Below are positions 1-8,564 of a DNA stretch of 29,049 bases, piece by piece (within the stretch, counting starts at the first letter, position 1; the number at the start of each line of letters is the position of its first letter). The stretch comes from a bacterium. Its GTDB lineage: Bacteria > JAJRZV01. The DNA lies in assembly GCA_024275095.1 (NCBI GenBank), contig JAJRZV010000028.1, positions 1 through 29,049 on the forward strand. Reading direction: 5' to 3'. The notes beneath the pieces are model-generated. The model did no database searches, was not told the origin of the DNA, and saw nothing but the letters and a program-made list of their open reading frames with translations. The translations under genes and the position numbers were made by a program.

Positions 1-1000
1 AGAAATACGCACCATCATTTCTGCCCTCGGTACGGGCATTCGAGAGGAGTTTAACATTGATAAAATTCGGTATCATCGAATCATCATCATGACCGATGCC
101 GACGTTGATGGGGCTCATATTCGCACGTTGCTCCTTACTTTCTTCTTCCGGCAGATGCCGGAGGTTATAGATAGAGGATATCTCTACATCGCCCAACCGC
201 CCCTTTACCGCGTTAAAAAGGGAAAGATGGAGAAGTACCTCAAGGACGACGAGGAACTCAGCGAGTTTTTGCTTGCGGAAGGCATACGCAAGCTGAAGCT
301 TTATTCAGGTTCTAAAATCTTGAGAGAAAAAGAAATCAGAGAACTGGTTGATGCAGCGCTCATGTGGGAGAAGGCAATGGATGTGCTCACGGGACGGGGT
401 TACGACCCACTGCTGATACAGAAAATTCTGGATGAGGGTTCTATCACCCAGGACCTCCTGAGCAGACAAAATGAGAAGAAACTGCTCGCAAGCCTTAAAG
501 CACTGGGTGAGAAATTGAAAGAAAGAAACACGCGCGTGGAGTTCTTTGTCACGTTTGACGAAATTACAGATGCCAACAAGGTGAGGATTGTTACTGCAAG
601 AGAGGGCAGACGGTACGAGCAGGAGATTGATGTGGAATTTTTGAGATCACCGGAATTTCGCAGTTTACACAAAAATGCGGACCGTATGAAATCCGCCTCA
701 TTTCCTATGAGGGATGATGGCGGGCACGAGTTCAAAAACGCTTTTGAACTCAAAGATTTTATTATGGAATCCGCACGCAAGGGCATGTTCATTCAACGTT
801 ACAAAGGTCTCGGTGAAATGAACCCTGAACAGCTCTGGGAAACGACACTTAATCCTGAGTCAAGAGTACTTGTGCGTGTAAGCGTTGAGGACGCGGCGGA
901 AGCAGATGAACTCTTCACCATACTCATGGGTGACAAGGTGGAGCCCCGCAGGAAGTTTATTGAGGAACATGCCCTTGAGGTTACCAACCTGGACGTGTGA
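1..1000 (+). CDS. gyrB: DNA gyrase subunit B, C-terminal part (5' end outside window)
   Basis: This is the 3' part of DNA gyrase B, the ATPase subunit that supercoils DNA together with GyrA. The reading frame is open from base 2, so the gene begins outside the window. The TOPRIM metal-binding motif [20 protein letters not shown] lies near bases 89-148. The signature [18 protein letters not shown] lies near bases 793-846, and the protein ends in NLDV, as GyrB proteins typically do. About 170 residues separate the TOPRIM motif from the tail signature; this insert is the longer form seen in E. coli-like GyrB rather than the compact Gram-positive form. The QLWETT tail favours GyrB over ParE. The stop lies seven bases before the GTG of alaS, so the two are probably cotranscribed. 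Confidence 0.97.
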   Translation, partial: EIRTIISALGTGIREEFNIDKIRYHRIIIMTDADVDGAHIRTLLLTFFFRQMPEVIDRGYLYIAQPPLYRVKKGKMEKYLKDDEELSEFLLAEGIRKLKLYSGSKILREKEIRELVDAALMWEKAMDVLTGRGYDPLLIQKILDEGSITQDLLSRQNEKKLLASLKALGEKLKERNTRVEFFVTFDEITDANKVRIVTAREGRRYEQEIDVEFLRSPEFRSLHKNADRMKSASFPMRDDGGHEFKNAFELKDFIMESARKGMFIQRYKGLGEMNPEQLWETTLNPESRVLVRVSVEDAAEADELFTILMGDKVEPRRKFIEEHALEVTNLDV

Positions 1001-1007
1001 CGGGTCG

Positions 1008-3650
1008 GTGAAGAGTAAAGACATCAGGGAGAGCTTTCTTGCATATTTTGAAAGGCAGGGACACGCGCGTGTGCCCAGTTCACCTCTCATTCCCGCAGAT
1101 GACGAAACGCTCCTTTTTACCAATGCAGGTATGGTCCAGTTCAAGAAGGTGTTTGTGGGGGAGGAGTCCAGACCCTACACTCGCGCCACTTCCTGCCAGA
1201 AATGCATGAGGGCTGGTGGCAAGCACAATGACTTGGAGAACGTGGGGCGTACAGCTAGGCATCACACGTTTTTCGAGATGCTGGGCAACTTTTCTTTTGG
1301 TGATTATTTCAAGGAAGAGGCCATTTCTTTTGCCTGGGAGCTTATGACGCGTGAATTTGGTATCCCTGCAAATAGGCTTTACGTCACTGTTTATAAGGAA
1401 GACGATGAAGCGAGAACACTGTGGAAAAAAATCGCAGGGCTTCCGGACGAGCGAATCGTCGGACTGGGAGAGAAAGACAACTTCTGGGCCATGGGAGAAA
1501 CCGGCCCATGCGGTCCATGTTCTGAAATTATCTACGATCAGGGTGAGGAGATGGGGTGCGGCAGGCCCAACTGTGGAGTTGACTGCGATTGCGACCGGTA
1601 TCTCGAAGTGTGGAATCTGGTGTTCATGCAGTACAACAGGCAGGATGATGGAACACTGGAGCCACTCCCTCGTCCCAGCATTGACACGGGCATGGGATTG
1701 GAAAGGATTACCGCTGTGCTCCAGGGTGTGAAAACCAACTACGATACAGACCTTTTTCTCGGATTGATGGAGGAAGGCAGGCGGTTGCTTGGTTGTGGAG
1801 ACAGTGATGAAGACACTGTAACTCTCCGGGTTGTTTCAGACCATGCAAGAGCCACCGCTTTCCTTATAGCAGATGGTGTTTATCCCACCAATGAGGGGCG
1901 GGGATATGTGCTGAGGCGCATTATCAGGCGGGCGGTGCGTTTTGGCTGGAAGGCCGGTGCAAGAGAGCCTTTTCTGAATCGGTTGTGCACCAGAGTGATA
2001 GAGGAGATGAGTGATGTTTACCCTGAGTTGCGCGACCGCTGTGATACCATCGTTCGACTGGTAGAGATAGAGGAAAATCGCTTTTTGTCCACCATTGAAC
2101 GCGGGCTTGAAACATTCGAGGAAGAAGTAAAAAAAGTGCTATCCACCGGGGGAAAGATTGTTCCTGGAGAGGCTGTTTTTCGGCTTTATGACACATTTGG
2201 TTTCCCTCCAGACCTTACGCGTCTGATGGCGGAGGAAAAAGGGCTTTCCATTGATGAGGAGGGATTCCAAAGAGAGATGGCCCGGCAAAAGGAACGAGCC
2301 CGCAGCGTGTGGAAAAGCCGTACGGGAGACACGGTTTCAGAGGGGCCGTTTCAGGAGTTTATCACAAAGGACAACTTCGTGGGCTACACGTGTATTGACG
2401 TAAGCACGCAGGTGCTTGCCCTGGCAAAAGAAGGAGCACTGGTGGATTGTTTGAGGGAGGGTGAAGAAGGTCAGGTGCTGCTCGAAGAATGCCCGTTTTA
2501 TGGAGAGTCCGGGGGGCAGGTGGGTGATACGGGAATTATAGAAAACAGCAATATGAAAGCAGAAGTTACAGATGCGAAAAAAGCGGGCTCTGCTGTCGTG
2601 TGCCACATAAAAATAGTGAGGGGTAAGCTGGAAACAGGAGATGGAGTAGAAGCACGCGTGGATGAGGCGAGGCGACGGGCTATCATGCGCAATCATACAG
2701 CAACCCATTTGTTGCACGCGGCTCTCAGGAAGGTGCTCGGTGAACATGTGCAGCAGGCGGGTTCACTGGTGGAGCCGGAACGTTTGCGTTTTGATTTTTC
2801 TCACTATCAGGCCCTTACGGATGAAGAGTTGCAAAAGGTGGAACGTCTTGTGAGGCAGTGGATTATGGACAACCGGCATGTGCGCGTTGAATGGATGAGT
2901 CTGGAGGAGGCTCGAAGTAAGGGAGCAATGGCCCTTTTCGATGAAAAATACGGAGACCGCGTCAGGGTGGTAAGTGTAGAAGGTGTCAGTGCAGAACTGT
3001 GCGGAGGTACTCATTTGAGTGCTACGGGTGAGGCAGGCCCGTTTATCATTGTGGCTGAGTCATCAGTGGCTTCAGGTGTCAGGAGAATAACAGCCCTTAC
3101 AGGTGATGGAGCATACAGGTATATAACCGAAAAGGAAGGTGAAATCAGGCTTTTGGTCAATGCACTCGGGGCTTCTTCTTCGAAGGAGGCTTTGAAGCGG
3201 GCGGAGAATCTTAAACAGCGCATCCGCCGGTTAGAACAGGAGATTGAGCGATTGAAAGAAATGTTGACCCGGGGTGAAGGTGCTTCCTCAAAAGTGTCTG
3301 AAGAGGTTGTGGACGGAATCAGGGTCATTACCGGGGCGTATGAGGATCTCGACAGGAACACCCTTGGGCGAATGGTGGATGAATTCAGGGACAAGAAGGC
3401 TCCAGCTGCGGTTCTTCTCATGTCCTCCACAGACGGCCTTGTGGTGACCGTGTGCGGAGTATCGCGTGACATCGCATCTCGACTCAATGCCTCTGAGCTT
3501 ATCAAGCGGGTAGCACCTGTGGTGAAGGGAAGCGGGGGTGGTCGTCCCGATTTTGCGCAGGGTGGTGGAAAAGATCCTTCCGGGATTCCCGAGGCATTAA
3601 AAGCGTTTGTTTCCGCGGTGAAGGATTTTCTCAGGCGAGAGAACGCCTGA
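1008..3650 (+). CDS. alaS: alanyl-tRNA synthetase
   Basis: Charges tRNA-Ala and edits mischarged Ser and Gly. The frame is open upstream into gyrB, but homology begins at KSKDIRESFLAYFERQGH, so I choose GTG at 1008, giving 880 residues, the usual AlaRS size. The class II core is at the N-terminus (LLFTNAGMVQFK, HHTFFEMLGNFSFGDYF). The editing domain has zinc ligands H563 and H567 (HTATHLLH) and C665 and H669 (CGGTH). The C-Ala domain has the GGGRPDFAQGGG motif. The gene ends inside a 26-base palindrome that also contains the stop of the convergent thyX, and the two coding regions overlap by 20 bases. No strong Shine-Dalgarno precedes the GTG, so coupling to gyrB translation is plausible. Confidence 0.97.
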   Translation: MKSKDIRESFLAYFERQGHARVPSSPLIPADDETLLFTNAGMVQFKKVFVGEESRPYTRATSCQKCMRAGGKHNDLENVGRTARHHTFFEMLGNFSFGDYFKEEAISFAWELMTREFGIPANRLYVTVYKEDDEARTLWKKIAGLPDERIVGLGEKDNFWAMGETGPCGPCSEIIYDQGEEMGCGRPNCGVDCDCDRYLEVWNLVFMQYNRQDDGTLEPLPRPSIDTGMGLERITAVLQGVKTNYDTDLFLGLMEEGRRLLGCGDSDEDTVTLRVVSDHARATAFLIADGVYPTNEGRGYVLRRIIRRAVRFGWKAGAREPFLNRLCTRVIEEMSDVYPELRDRCDTIVRLVEIEENRFLSTIERGLETFEEEVKKVLSTGGKIVPGEAVFRLYDTFGFPPDLTRLMAEEKGLSIDEEGFQREMARQKERARSVWKSRTGDTVSEGPFQEFITKDNFVGYTCIDVSTQVLALAKEGALVDCLREGEEGQVLLEECPFYGESGGQVGDTGIIENSNMKAEVTDAKKAGSAVVCHIKIVRGKLETGDGVEARVDEARRRAIMRNHTATHLLHAALRKVLGEHVQQAGSLVEPERLRFDFSHYQALTDEELQKVERLVRQWIMDNRHVRVEWMSLEEARSKGAMALFDEKYGDRVRVVSVEGVSAELCGGTHLSATGEAGPFIIVAESSVASGVRRITALTGDGAYRYITEKEGEIRLLVNALGASSSKEALKRAENLKQRIRRLEQEIERLKEMLTRGEGASSKVSEEVVDGIRVITGAYEDLDRNTLGRMVDEFRDKKAPAAVLLMSSTDGLVVTVCGVSRDIASRLNASELIKRVAPVVKGSGGGRPDFAQGGGKDPSGIPEALKAFVSAVKDFLRRENA

Positions 3651-3653
3651 GAA
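3628..3653. terminator. palindrome holding both convergent stop codons (alaS and thyX)
   Basis: TTCTCAGGCG, a six-base loop AGAGAA, then CGCCTGAGAA form a perfect 10-base-pair inverted repeat. The alaS stop TGA (3648-3650) lies in the right arm, and the thyX stop (complement of 3631-3633) lies in the left arm. Both genes therefore end in the same GCC TGA GAA. Neither strand has a clear T tract after the stem, so action as a bidirectional terminator or a 3'-end-protecting hairpin is inferred. Confidence 0.5.
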
Positions 3654-4281
3654 GGCACTGTCTGCTTTCGTCAATTTCAAAATCCTGAAAACAGGAAGGA
3701 GCGTGCTTTTGGAGGATGCGGAATATCTCGAGTGCAACGCGGCGAATTTCCCACTGGGCGTCAGGCGCTCCCCTCAGTGCCAGTATGTGCCTCCACTCCC
3801 GGAAATTGGCGGTAACCACAATTTCAGTTGTAACAGCATTGGGCAGTACGTAGCGGGCATCCTGTTTGGGAATGCCTTTTTCCTGGAGAAGTGCGTACAC
3901 CTCTCGGGCGTGTTCCATGAATTCCCGAAAGATAGCAGCGGTTTCCGTACTGCCGGAAATTGAAGGTGGGGTCACGAAGGTGAATTTTTTTTCGTCCACG
4001 TACCGCTGTGATTTTTGGGTATAAGACGCAAGCCTGTGTCTGACGAGCTGGTGTGTGAGGGCACGGGATACACCCTGAATGAGGAATGAAGCCCATGCGT
4101 GCTCCAGCACCGATTCATGTCCCCGGCGTATGAGCATTGCAATAAAGGATTTTTCGGAGCCCTCTTTCATTCGTTCGAATGACTGGTAGGCAGTACGCCC
4201 GGCGCGTTCGATAATTTTTTCTGCTTCGGGTGTAATGGAGAGGAGGGTGACTGCAGGGGTGATGTTGGCTGTATTTTTCAC
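3631..4281 (-). CDS. thyX: flavin-dependent thymidylate synthase ThyX
   Basis: Makes dTMP from dUMP using FAD and methylenetetrahydrofolate, with NADPH as reductant. The protein has 216 residues, a normal ThyX length. The diagnostic RHRx7S motif is present as R81-H82-R83 with S91 (RHRLASYTQKSQRY). The helix HESVLEHAWASF upstream of it is also typical. The start codon is GTG at 4281, ten bases after the stop of the sigma-54 regulator, with no clear ribosome binding site. It therefore probably depends on upstream translation in the minus-strand operon. Its 3' end overlaps alaS tail to tail. ThyX commonly stands in for ThyA; no thyA is in this window. Confidence 0.96.
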   Translation of the reverse strand: MKNTANITPAVTLLSITPEAEKIIERAGRTAYQSFERMKEGSEKSFIAMLIRRGHESVLEHAWASFLIQGVSRALTHQLVRHRLASYTQKSQRYVDEKKFTFVTPPSISGSTETAAIFREFMEHAREVYALLQEKGIPKQDARYVLPNAVTTEIVVTANFREWRHILALRGAPDAQWEIRRVALEIFRILQKHAPSCFQDFEIDESRQCLLRRSLA

Positions 4282-4291
4282 GTCTGAACGG

Positions 4292-5704
4292 TCAAGGTTC
4301 TTTGATGCCGTGGTATTTGAGCTTGTACCTGAGGGTGCTTCGTGCGATGTTGAGCATGGCTGCTGCGAGAGTCTGATTGCCTCGCGCTTTTTTCAATGTG
4401 TAGAGCAGAAGGTTGCGTTCAAATTCGTCCACCAGGTCTTTGAGGTTCTGCCCGGGGCCTTCCCCGCGTGCTGAACGCTCGAGTTGTGTGTCAACGTAAT
4501 ACTCCATGGGAAGATCCAGCATTTCAATGTAACCTGTTTCGTTAAGGGCGACCAGACGCTCGATGAGATTCTGGAGTTCGCGGATGTTACCCGGCCAGGA
4601 ATATTCCATAAGAATTTTGAGTACACTTTCGTCAATTCCCCGGATTTCTTTCCCCATCATGCGGGAATATCTGGTGATAAAGTAATTGATGAAGTCCGGT
4701 ATATCTTCCTTGCGTTCACGCAGTGGTGGAAGATGAAGAGGAATCACGTTGAGGCGATAGTAAAGGTCTTCTCGAAATTTTCCTTCCCTGACCAGTCGTT
4801 TGAGATTCTTGTTTGTGGCGGCGATAATGCGTGTTCGCACCTTGACCGTGCGCTCTCCGCCAACACGTTCAAACTCTCCGGTTTGAAGCACCCGGAGCAG
4901 CTTTCCCTGAAGAGCCACGGGTGTATCACCGATCTCGTCCAGAAAGATGGTTCCTCCGTCAGCGAGTTCAAATTTTCCAAAATGTCGCTGGGTGGCCCCT
5001 GTAAAGGCTCCCTTTTCATGCCCGAAGAGAACGGACTCAGCAAGCTCGGGCGTGAGGTTGTTTACGTTTACGGTCACAAACGGTCCATCTGAAAATGGCG
5101 ATTTGTTGTGAATGTATCGGGCCAGGATTTCTTTTCCTGTGCCGCTCTCTCCGGTTATGAGTATGGTTGAGGGAAGGCGCGCTATCTTTTCTGCCACTTC
5201 AAAGATTTTCTGAACGTGACGATTGCGACCGATAATAAGGGTTTTGAGCTCTTCCTCTTCTTCGGTACCTTCAGCTACTAACTGAATTTGTTTTCTCACC
5301 TGGATGCGTTCAAATGCTCTTTCCACCCGTGTACACAGCTCTTCTCTGGAAAATCCCTTGACAAGGTAATCAAACGCTCCTTTCTGCATGGCTTCCACAA
5401 CCAGGGGAATATCCTTGAGTACCGAGATCATGATGATTTCCACGTTGAAGAAGTGGTTTTTAATTTTTTCCAGGAGTTCGAGTCCGTCTTCCTCTCCCAG
5501 GCGGATGTCCAGGAGAATGACGTCTATGTTGACACGGTTGAGTACGGCCAGAGCTTCTCCGCCCCCGGAAGCTTCGTATACCTCATATTCATCGCTCAAG
5601 AATTCCCGCACGGTGTTGCGGTCGGATTCTTTGTCGTCAATGACAAGTACACGTCGAACAGGCTGTAGAGGTATCTCAATGATCCGTGATGGCTCTACTG
5701 GCAT
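4292..5704 (-). CDS. NtrC-family sigma-54-dependent response regulator
   Basis: A 470-residue activator that opens sigma-54 promoters after phosphorylation. The receiver domain (about residues 17-130) has the acidic pair in VIDD, phosphoacceptor D66, S94 and K116. The AAA+ domain has Walker A GESGTGKE (185-192), the sigma-54 contact loop GAFTGA (232-237) and Walker B IFLDEIGD (D256, E257). A Fis-type helix-turn-helix ends the protein (about 430-466, ARGNQTLAAAMLNIARSTLRY). Its ATG overlaps the TAA of the preceding receiver gene by one base (TAATG), so translation is coupled. thyX follows by ten bases. The partner kinase is unknown; the only kinase in the window is at 11384-13057 on the other strand. 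Confidence 0.95.
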   Translation of the reverse strand: MPVEPSRIIEIPLQPVRRVLVIDDKESDRNTVREFLSDEYEVYEASGGGEALAVLNRVNIDVILLDIRLGEEDGLELLEKIKNHFFNVEIIMISVLKDIPLVVEAMQKGAFDYLVKGFSREELCTRVERAFERIQVRKQIQLVAEGTEEEEELKTLIIGRNRHVQKIFEVAEKIARLPSTILITGESGTGKEILARYIHNKSPFSDGPFVTVNVNNLTPELAESVLFGHEKGAFTGATQRHFGKFELADGGTIFLDEIGDTPVALQGKLLRVLQTGEFERVGGERTVKVRTRIIAATNKNLKRLVREGKFREDLYYRLNVIPLHLPPLRERKEDIPDFINYFITRYSRMMGKEIRGIDESVLKILMEYSWPGNIRELQNLIERLVALNETGYIEMLDLPMEYYVDTQLERSARGEGPGQNLKDLVDEFERNLLLYTLKKARGNQTLAAAMLNIARSTLRYKLKYHGIKEP

Positions 5705-6063
5705 TAAATGTACCTCGTAACGATGTTGAGAAGCTCGCGGAAATGAAAGGGTTTGCGTATAAACTCATCGCATCCGGCGCGGCGACAGCGTTCTTCTGTA
5801 TCTGGGTCGCTTTTTGCAGTGATAATAATAACCCGGGTTGATGAAAGCTCTGGGTGGGATTTTACAAAGCGACATATGGTATCACCCGTCATCCCGGGCA
5901 TTGCATAGTCTATTAAAGCCACCTGAGGCCGTTCTGATTGAATTTTCTTGAGGGCCTCTGTCCCGTCCGTGGCGGTAATAATGGTACATCCTGTCCGCCG
6001 CAAAAGCACCTCTTCTAACTTCACCACACTGACCGCATCATCCGCGATAAGTATCTTTTTCAT
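5704..6063 (-). CDS. single-domain response regulator (CheY-like)
   Basis: A 119-residue stand-alone receiver domain with acidic pair DD (8-9), phosphoacceptor D52 (ALIDYAMPG), T82 (IITAKS) and K104 (FIRKPF). It has no output domain, so it probably acts by protein contact or as a step in a phosphorelay. It is the first gene of the minus-strand operon, followed with one-base overlap by the NtrC-type activator, so the two probably share a signalling path. The start lies only about five bases from the transcription start predicted from the promoter at 6075-6103, and no ribosome binding site is visible. Its mRNA may thus be nearly leaderless. Confidence 0.92.
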   Translation of the reverse strand: MKKILIADDAVSVVKLEEVLLRRTGCTIITATDGTEALKKIQSERPQVALIDYAMPGMTGDTICRFVKSHPELSSTRVIIITAKSDPDTEERCRRAGCDEFIRKPFHFRELLNIVTRYI

Positions 6064-6074
6064 GATATTTAAAC

Positions 6075-6103
6075 AATATAAGCAAAGGTTCGTCCCTTTT
6101 CAA
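6075..6103 (-). promoter_or_regulatory. sigma-70-type promoter for the receiver-ntrC-thyX operon
   Basis: On the minus strand TTGAAA (6103-6098) is followed after exactly 17 bases by TATATT (6080-6075). Transcription would start near 6068, about five bases before the ATG at 6063, leaving no room for a Shine-Dalgarno sequence. The remainder of the divergent intergenic stretch (6104-6289) contains an AAAAAGGAGGAAG sequence near 6222-6234 without a usable start codon behind it, and no + strand promoter that I can support. Confidence 0.5.
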
Positions 6104-6289
6104 TGAAAAATCTGGAGTCTCGCCCGTGAGATGGGACTTTCCGTGCATGTGTCAGAATTTCGCGTCAAAAGTTTTAGGTGTTTCTGAAACCTGAATGTGT
6201 TTTAAGAGGTTAGAACACTCGAAAAAGGAGGAAGTTCGGCTTAACAGGAAGTAAAATAAAAGACATTTCATGGGCCGAGGGGGTTAAGG

Positions 6290-8281
6290 GTGAATGTTTT
6301 GGTGACACTTGCACTCATTCAGCAAATTGCTATGGAACGAATGTTGTTCAGACCCGTAACGTCTCCTGCATCCTGGGTTGAAGCGATTAGTACTGCCCAG
6401 ATGGAAAAGTGGGGCAAACTTCACACAGATGGGAGCCTTTCACTTGTTCCGGGAGTGTATTCCACGGGTTCCATGCATCCGGGAACACCCGTGAACGTGC
6501 TTGTTCGCGGTGGCGTGCCGTACGGGGTACAGGTGTATCTCGAGGGTGTATTGCTCAGGTCTGTTCTCAATGCCGGTCAGTTCAATCTGACAGGGTTCGT
6601 TCCCGAGGGCATTGGAGGACTTGAGGTTTTCAGCGGGCCGTCGGCCACGCTCCTTGGAGCTGAATCATCGTCTGGAGGAATAAACGTACTTTTCCCGCCA
6701 CATGTTCAGGGACTGAATTCTTACGTTCAGGTAACAGAGGGCGGCTACGTGAGAGCTGGAGCTGGATACGGTGGCAGGGCCGGAGATGCTCTGCGGTATT
6801 CTTTGCTTGCAGGAGGAGAGCTCACCCTCAGGGACCGGTACGGAAGGGATGCCGATGGAAGCTACGGGATCCTGAACGTCCAGGGTAAGCTCGGCCGGTG
6901 GACGCTCAGGCTGAAGGGATATTTTCTGGAAAAAAGGTGGGAGGTGGGATTCAAGTTTTCCCAGGTGCTCACTGTTCAACGATTCATTCAAGATCAACAG
7001 CAAAATCCTGACATCCAGATGTTCATGCCGGTGGGTGTGATTGATCCCAACCAGCGTTACAGGCAGGGACTTGCGTATTTGCTCGCGGAGGGAACTTCCA
7101 GCTGGAACGGGGACAGCGTGAACCTGCAGGTTTACGTGGCACGCACTGGAGAGTCTTTACTGGATATGCCTGATGACCACGATAGTTCCCTGAGCTTTGG
7201 ATTGACAGGAGAGGAGGTTCTCCATCGTGTGCGTTCATGGAGATACGGCGGCAGAGTTCACTGGACTTCTCAGACCCGGTGGGGACTGTGGGCCTCACGT
7301 GCTGGTATTGAAGGGGAGAGCCTGGAAACGTTTTGCCTTTCTCCCGTGGGATTTTGTGGTGCGGAGGTGTCACAGGATTTTTCAGACGAAAGAGTCGATG
7401 GCTGGGTAGGATTGGAATACTTTAATCGGTTTAGTGTTATGGGGGTGTCGGCGGCGGGACGCATTGATTACATCAGTCGTTACAGTACAGTGGAGAACCT
7501 TTCCGGGCGCGTGTTTCTTTATATTCCGCCTGTTGTAAGAGATCTGAAAATTACACTTTCAGGAGCAATATCCAGGGGAGTAAGGGTACCGCGAATGGAT
7601 GAACTTTACTTTGGTGACAGGGCGAACCCGGCATTGCGTCCTGAAAAGGGTCTCATGAAGGAACTCGCGGTCCTTGCTTCGTGGCAGGGGACTCCTCTGG
7701 CGATTCAGTTCAGAACCATGTATTTCAAAAACAATTTCAAAGACCTCATTACGCGCGGCATAGATCCTTCTCGCCCCGGGGCTCTCGTGTACGTGAACCT
7801 GGACAACGGAGTGAGCGAGGGTGTGGAAGGAGTGTTCAATCTTGAAGCTTTTAAAAAAGTTTTTCTGAAACTGGTGGCAACGCGGATGAGCATGAGAAGG
7901 CAGACACCCCTGTCCGGCTGGAAGGATCTGCTCGTACACCTTAAGCCCAGATACATCGTTAACGCATACACGGGAGTAGAAGACGGCTTGTGGAGCGTGG
8001 TTGCTCAGTGGGAATCGGTGGGGCCGTGGAAGGAACCCTTGCCCTATGTGGATGAAAATGGCGAAGTCCATGGAGACCCCGTTGCTCGGGCTCCCTTCGA
8101 GCAGAAAGGTTACAACTTGCTGCATATCTATGCCCGGCTGAATCTGAAGAAAATAAGGAGTATTGAAAGACTTTCTGTGTTTGTGAAGGTATACAATCTT
8201 TTGAACAGGAAATACCGCCTTCCTGGCGGTTTCCCGGGGATTCCTCGAACGGTTACTTCAGGCATTGAGCTTTCCATGTAA
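6290..8281 (+). CDS. TonB-dependent outer-membrane receptor
   Basis: A 663-residue outer-membrane beta-barrel with an N-terminal plug. The plug (about residues 35-145) shows VPGV, VLVRGG, the GLEVFSGPSATLLGAESSSGGINVLF stretch (the usual IEVxxGPxSxLYGxxAxGGVINI pattern) and a short IHLVP-like segment. Barrel strands follow, with the VPRMDELYFGDRANPALRPEKG segment and the late VYNLLNRKYRLPGGFPGIPRT motif typical of the family. Start is GTG 6290; an in-frame TAA at 6257 excludes a much longer start. The N-terminal segment MNVLVTLALIQQIA is hydrophobic but lacks basic residues, so the signal peptide is poor, and I see no clear TonB box. The ligand cannot be told from sequence; it lies directly upstream of the maturase-peptide block. 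Confidence 0.88.
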   Translation: MNVLVTLALIQQIAMERMLFRPVTSPASWVEAISTAQMEKWGKLHTDGSLSLVPGVYSTGSMHPGTPVNVLVRGGVPYGVQVYLEGVLLRSVLNAGQFNLTGFVPEGIGGLEVFSGPSATLLGAESSSGGINVLFPPHVQGLNSYVQVTEGGYVRAGAGYGGRAGDALRYSLLAGGELTLRDRYGRDADGSYGILNVQGKLGRWTLRLKGYFLEKRWEVGFKFSQVLTVQRFIQDQQQNPDIQMFMPVGVIDPNQRYRQGLAYLLAEGTSSWNGDSVNLQVYVARTGESLLDMPDDHDSSLSFGLTGEEVLHRVRSWRYGGRVHWTSQTRWGLWASRAGIEGESLETFCLSPVGFCGAEVSQDFSDERVDGWVGLEYFNRFSVMGVSAAGRIDYISRYSTVENLSGRVFLYIPPVVRDLKITLSGAISRGVRVPRMDELYFGDRANPALRPEKGLMKELAVLASWQGTPLAIQFRTMYFKNNFKDLITRGIDPSRPGALVYVNLDNGVSEGVEGVFNLEAFKKVFLKLVATRMSMRRQTPLSGWKDLLVHLKPRYIVNAYTGVEDGLWSVVAQWESVGPWKEPLPYVDENGEVHGDPVARAPFEQKGYNLLHIYARLNLKKIRSIERLSVFVKVYNLLNRKYRLPGGFPGIPRTVTSGIELSM

Positions 8282-8564
8282 AAAACATTTCCTGGCCCGG
8301 GGTTACTTGGTATCAAGATTCAAAAAAGAAAAGAACAGCAAGTCCTTCAGGCGATATTCCGCTTCGAAGAGAAAGTGTGGCGAAAAGTTGCCTTTTGACA
8401 AAATTCAGCCATTTGGTTTTGACAGTGGCATAGAGGTCACTCTGCCTGGTGTGTAAATTTTTATCTGGCCGAAATTGGTCAGGCACGGCTCGATCGCTTC
8501 GCTGCTAAGTTCCTGAGAATTCGGCAGAAACATGTTGGCACAAACCTTCCCTTTGTAGTGTGGC
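8282..8564. other. 283-base gap before the radical SAM gene, no supported gene
   Basis: No gene can be supported here. The minus strand holds a 42-codon open frame (8533-8405) starting MFLPNSQELSS, which after one TGA continues open for another 30 or so codons. The plus strand holds a 63-codon frame from a TTG inside the receptor gene. Neither has a convincing ribosome binding site. CTGGCC-GAAATT-GGTCAG near 8465-8482 can form a small stem-loop. TTGGCAC at 8535-8541 resembles the -24 half of a sigma-54 promoter, but the -12 half reads TTCCC instead of TTGC. Confidence 0.4.

Noticed and set aside
885-1007. Longer alaS starting at ATG 885 inside gyrB
   Set aside because: The extra 41 residues do not resemble AlaRS and come from the shifted gyrB frame; homology begins at GTG 1008.
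8265-8456. 63-codon plus-strand frame after the TonB receptor
   Set aside because: Starts at TTG inside the receptor gene, without a ribosome binding site or recognisable motif.
8405-8533. 42-codon minus-strand gene candidate
   Set aside because: No good ribosome binding site, no recognised family, and interrupted continuation; kept only as a finding on the gap.
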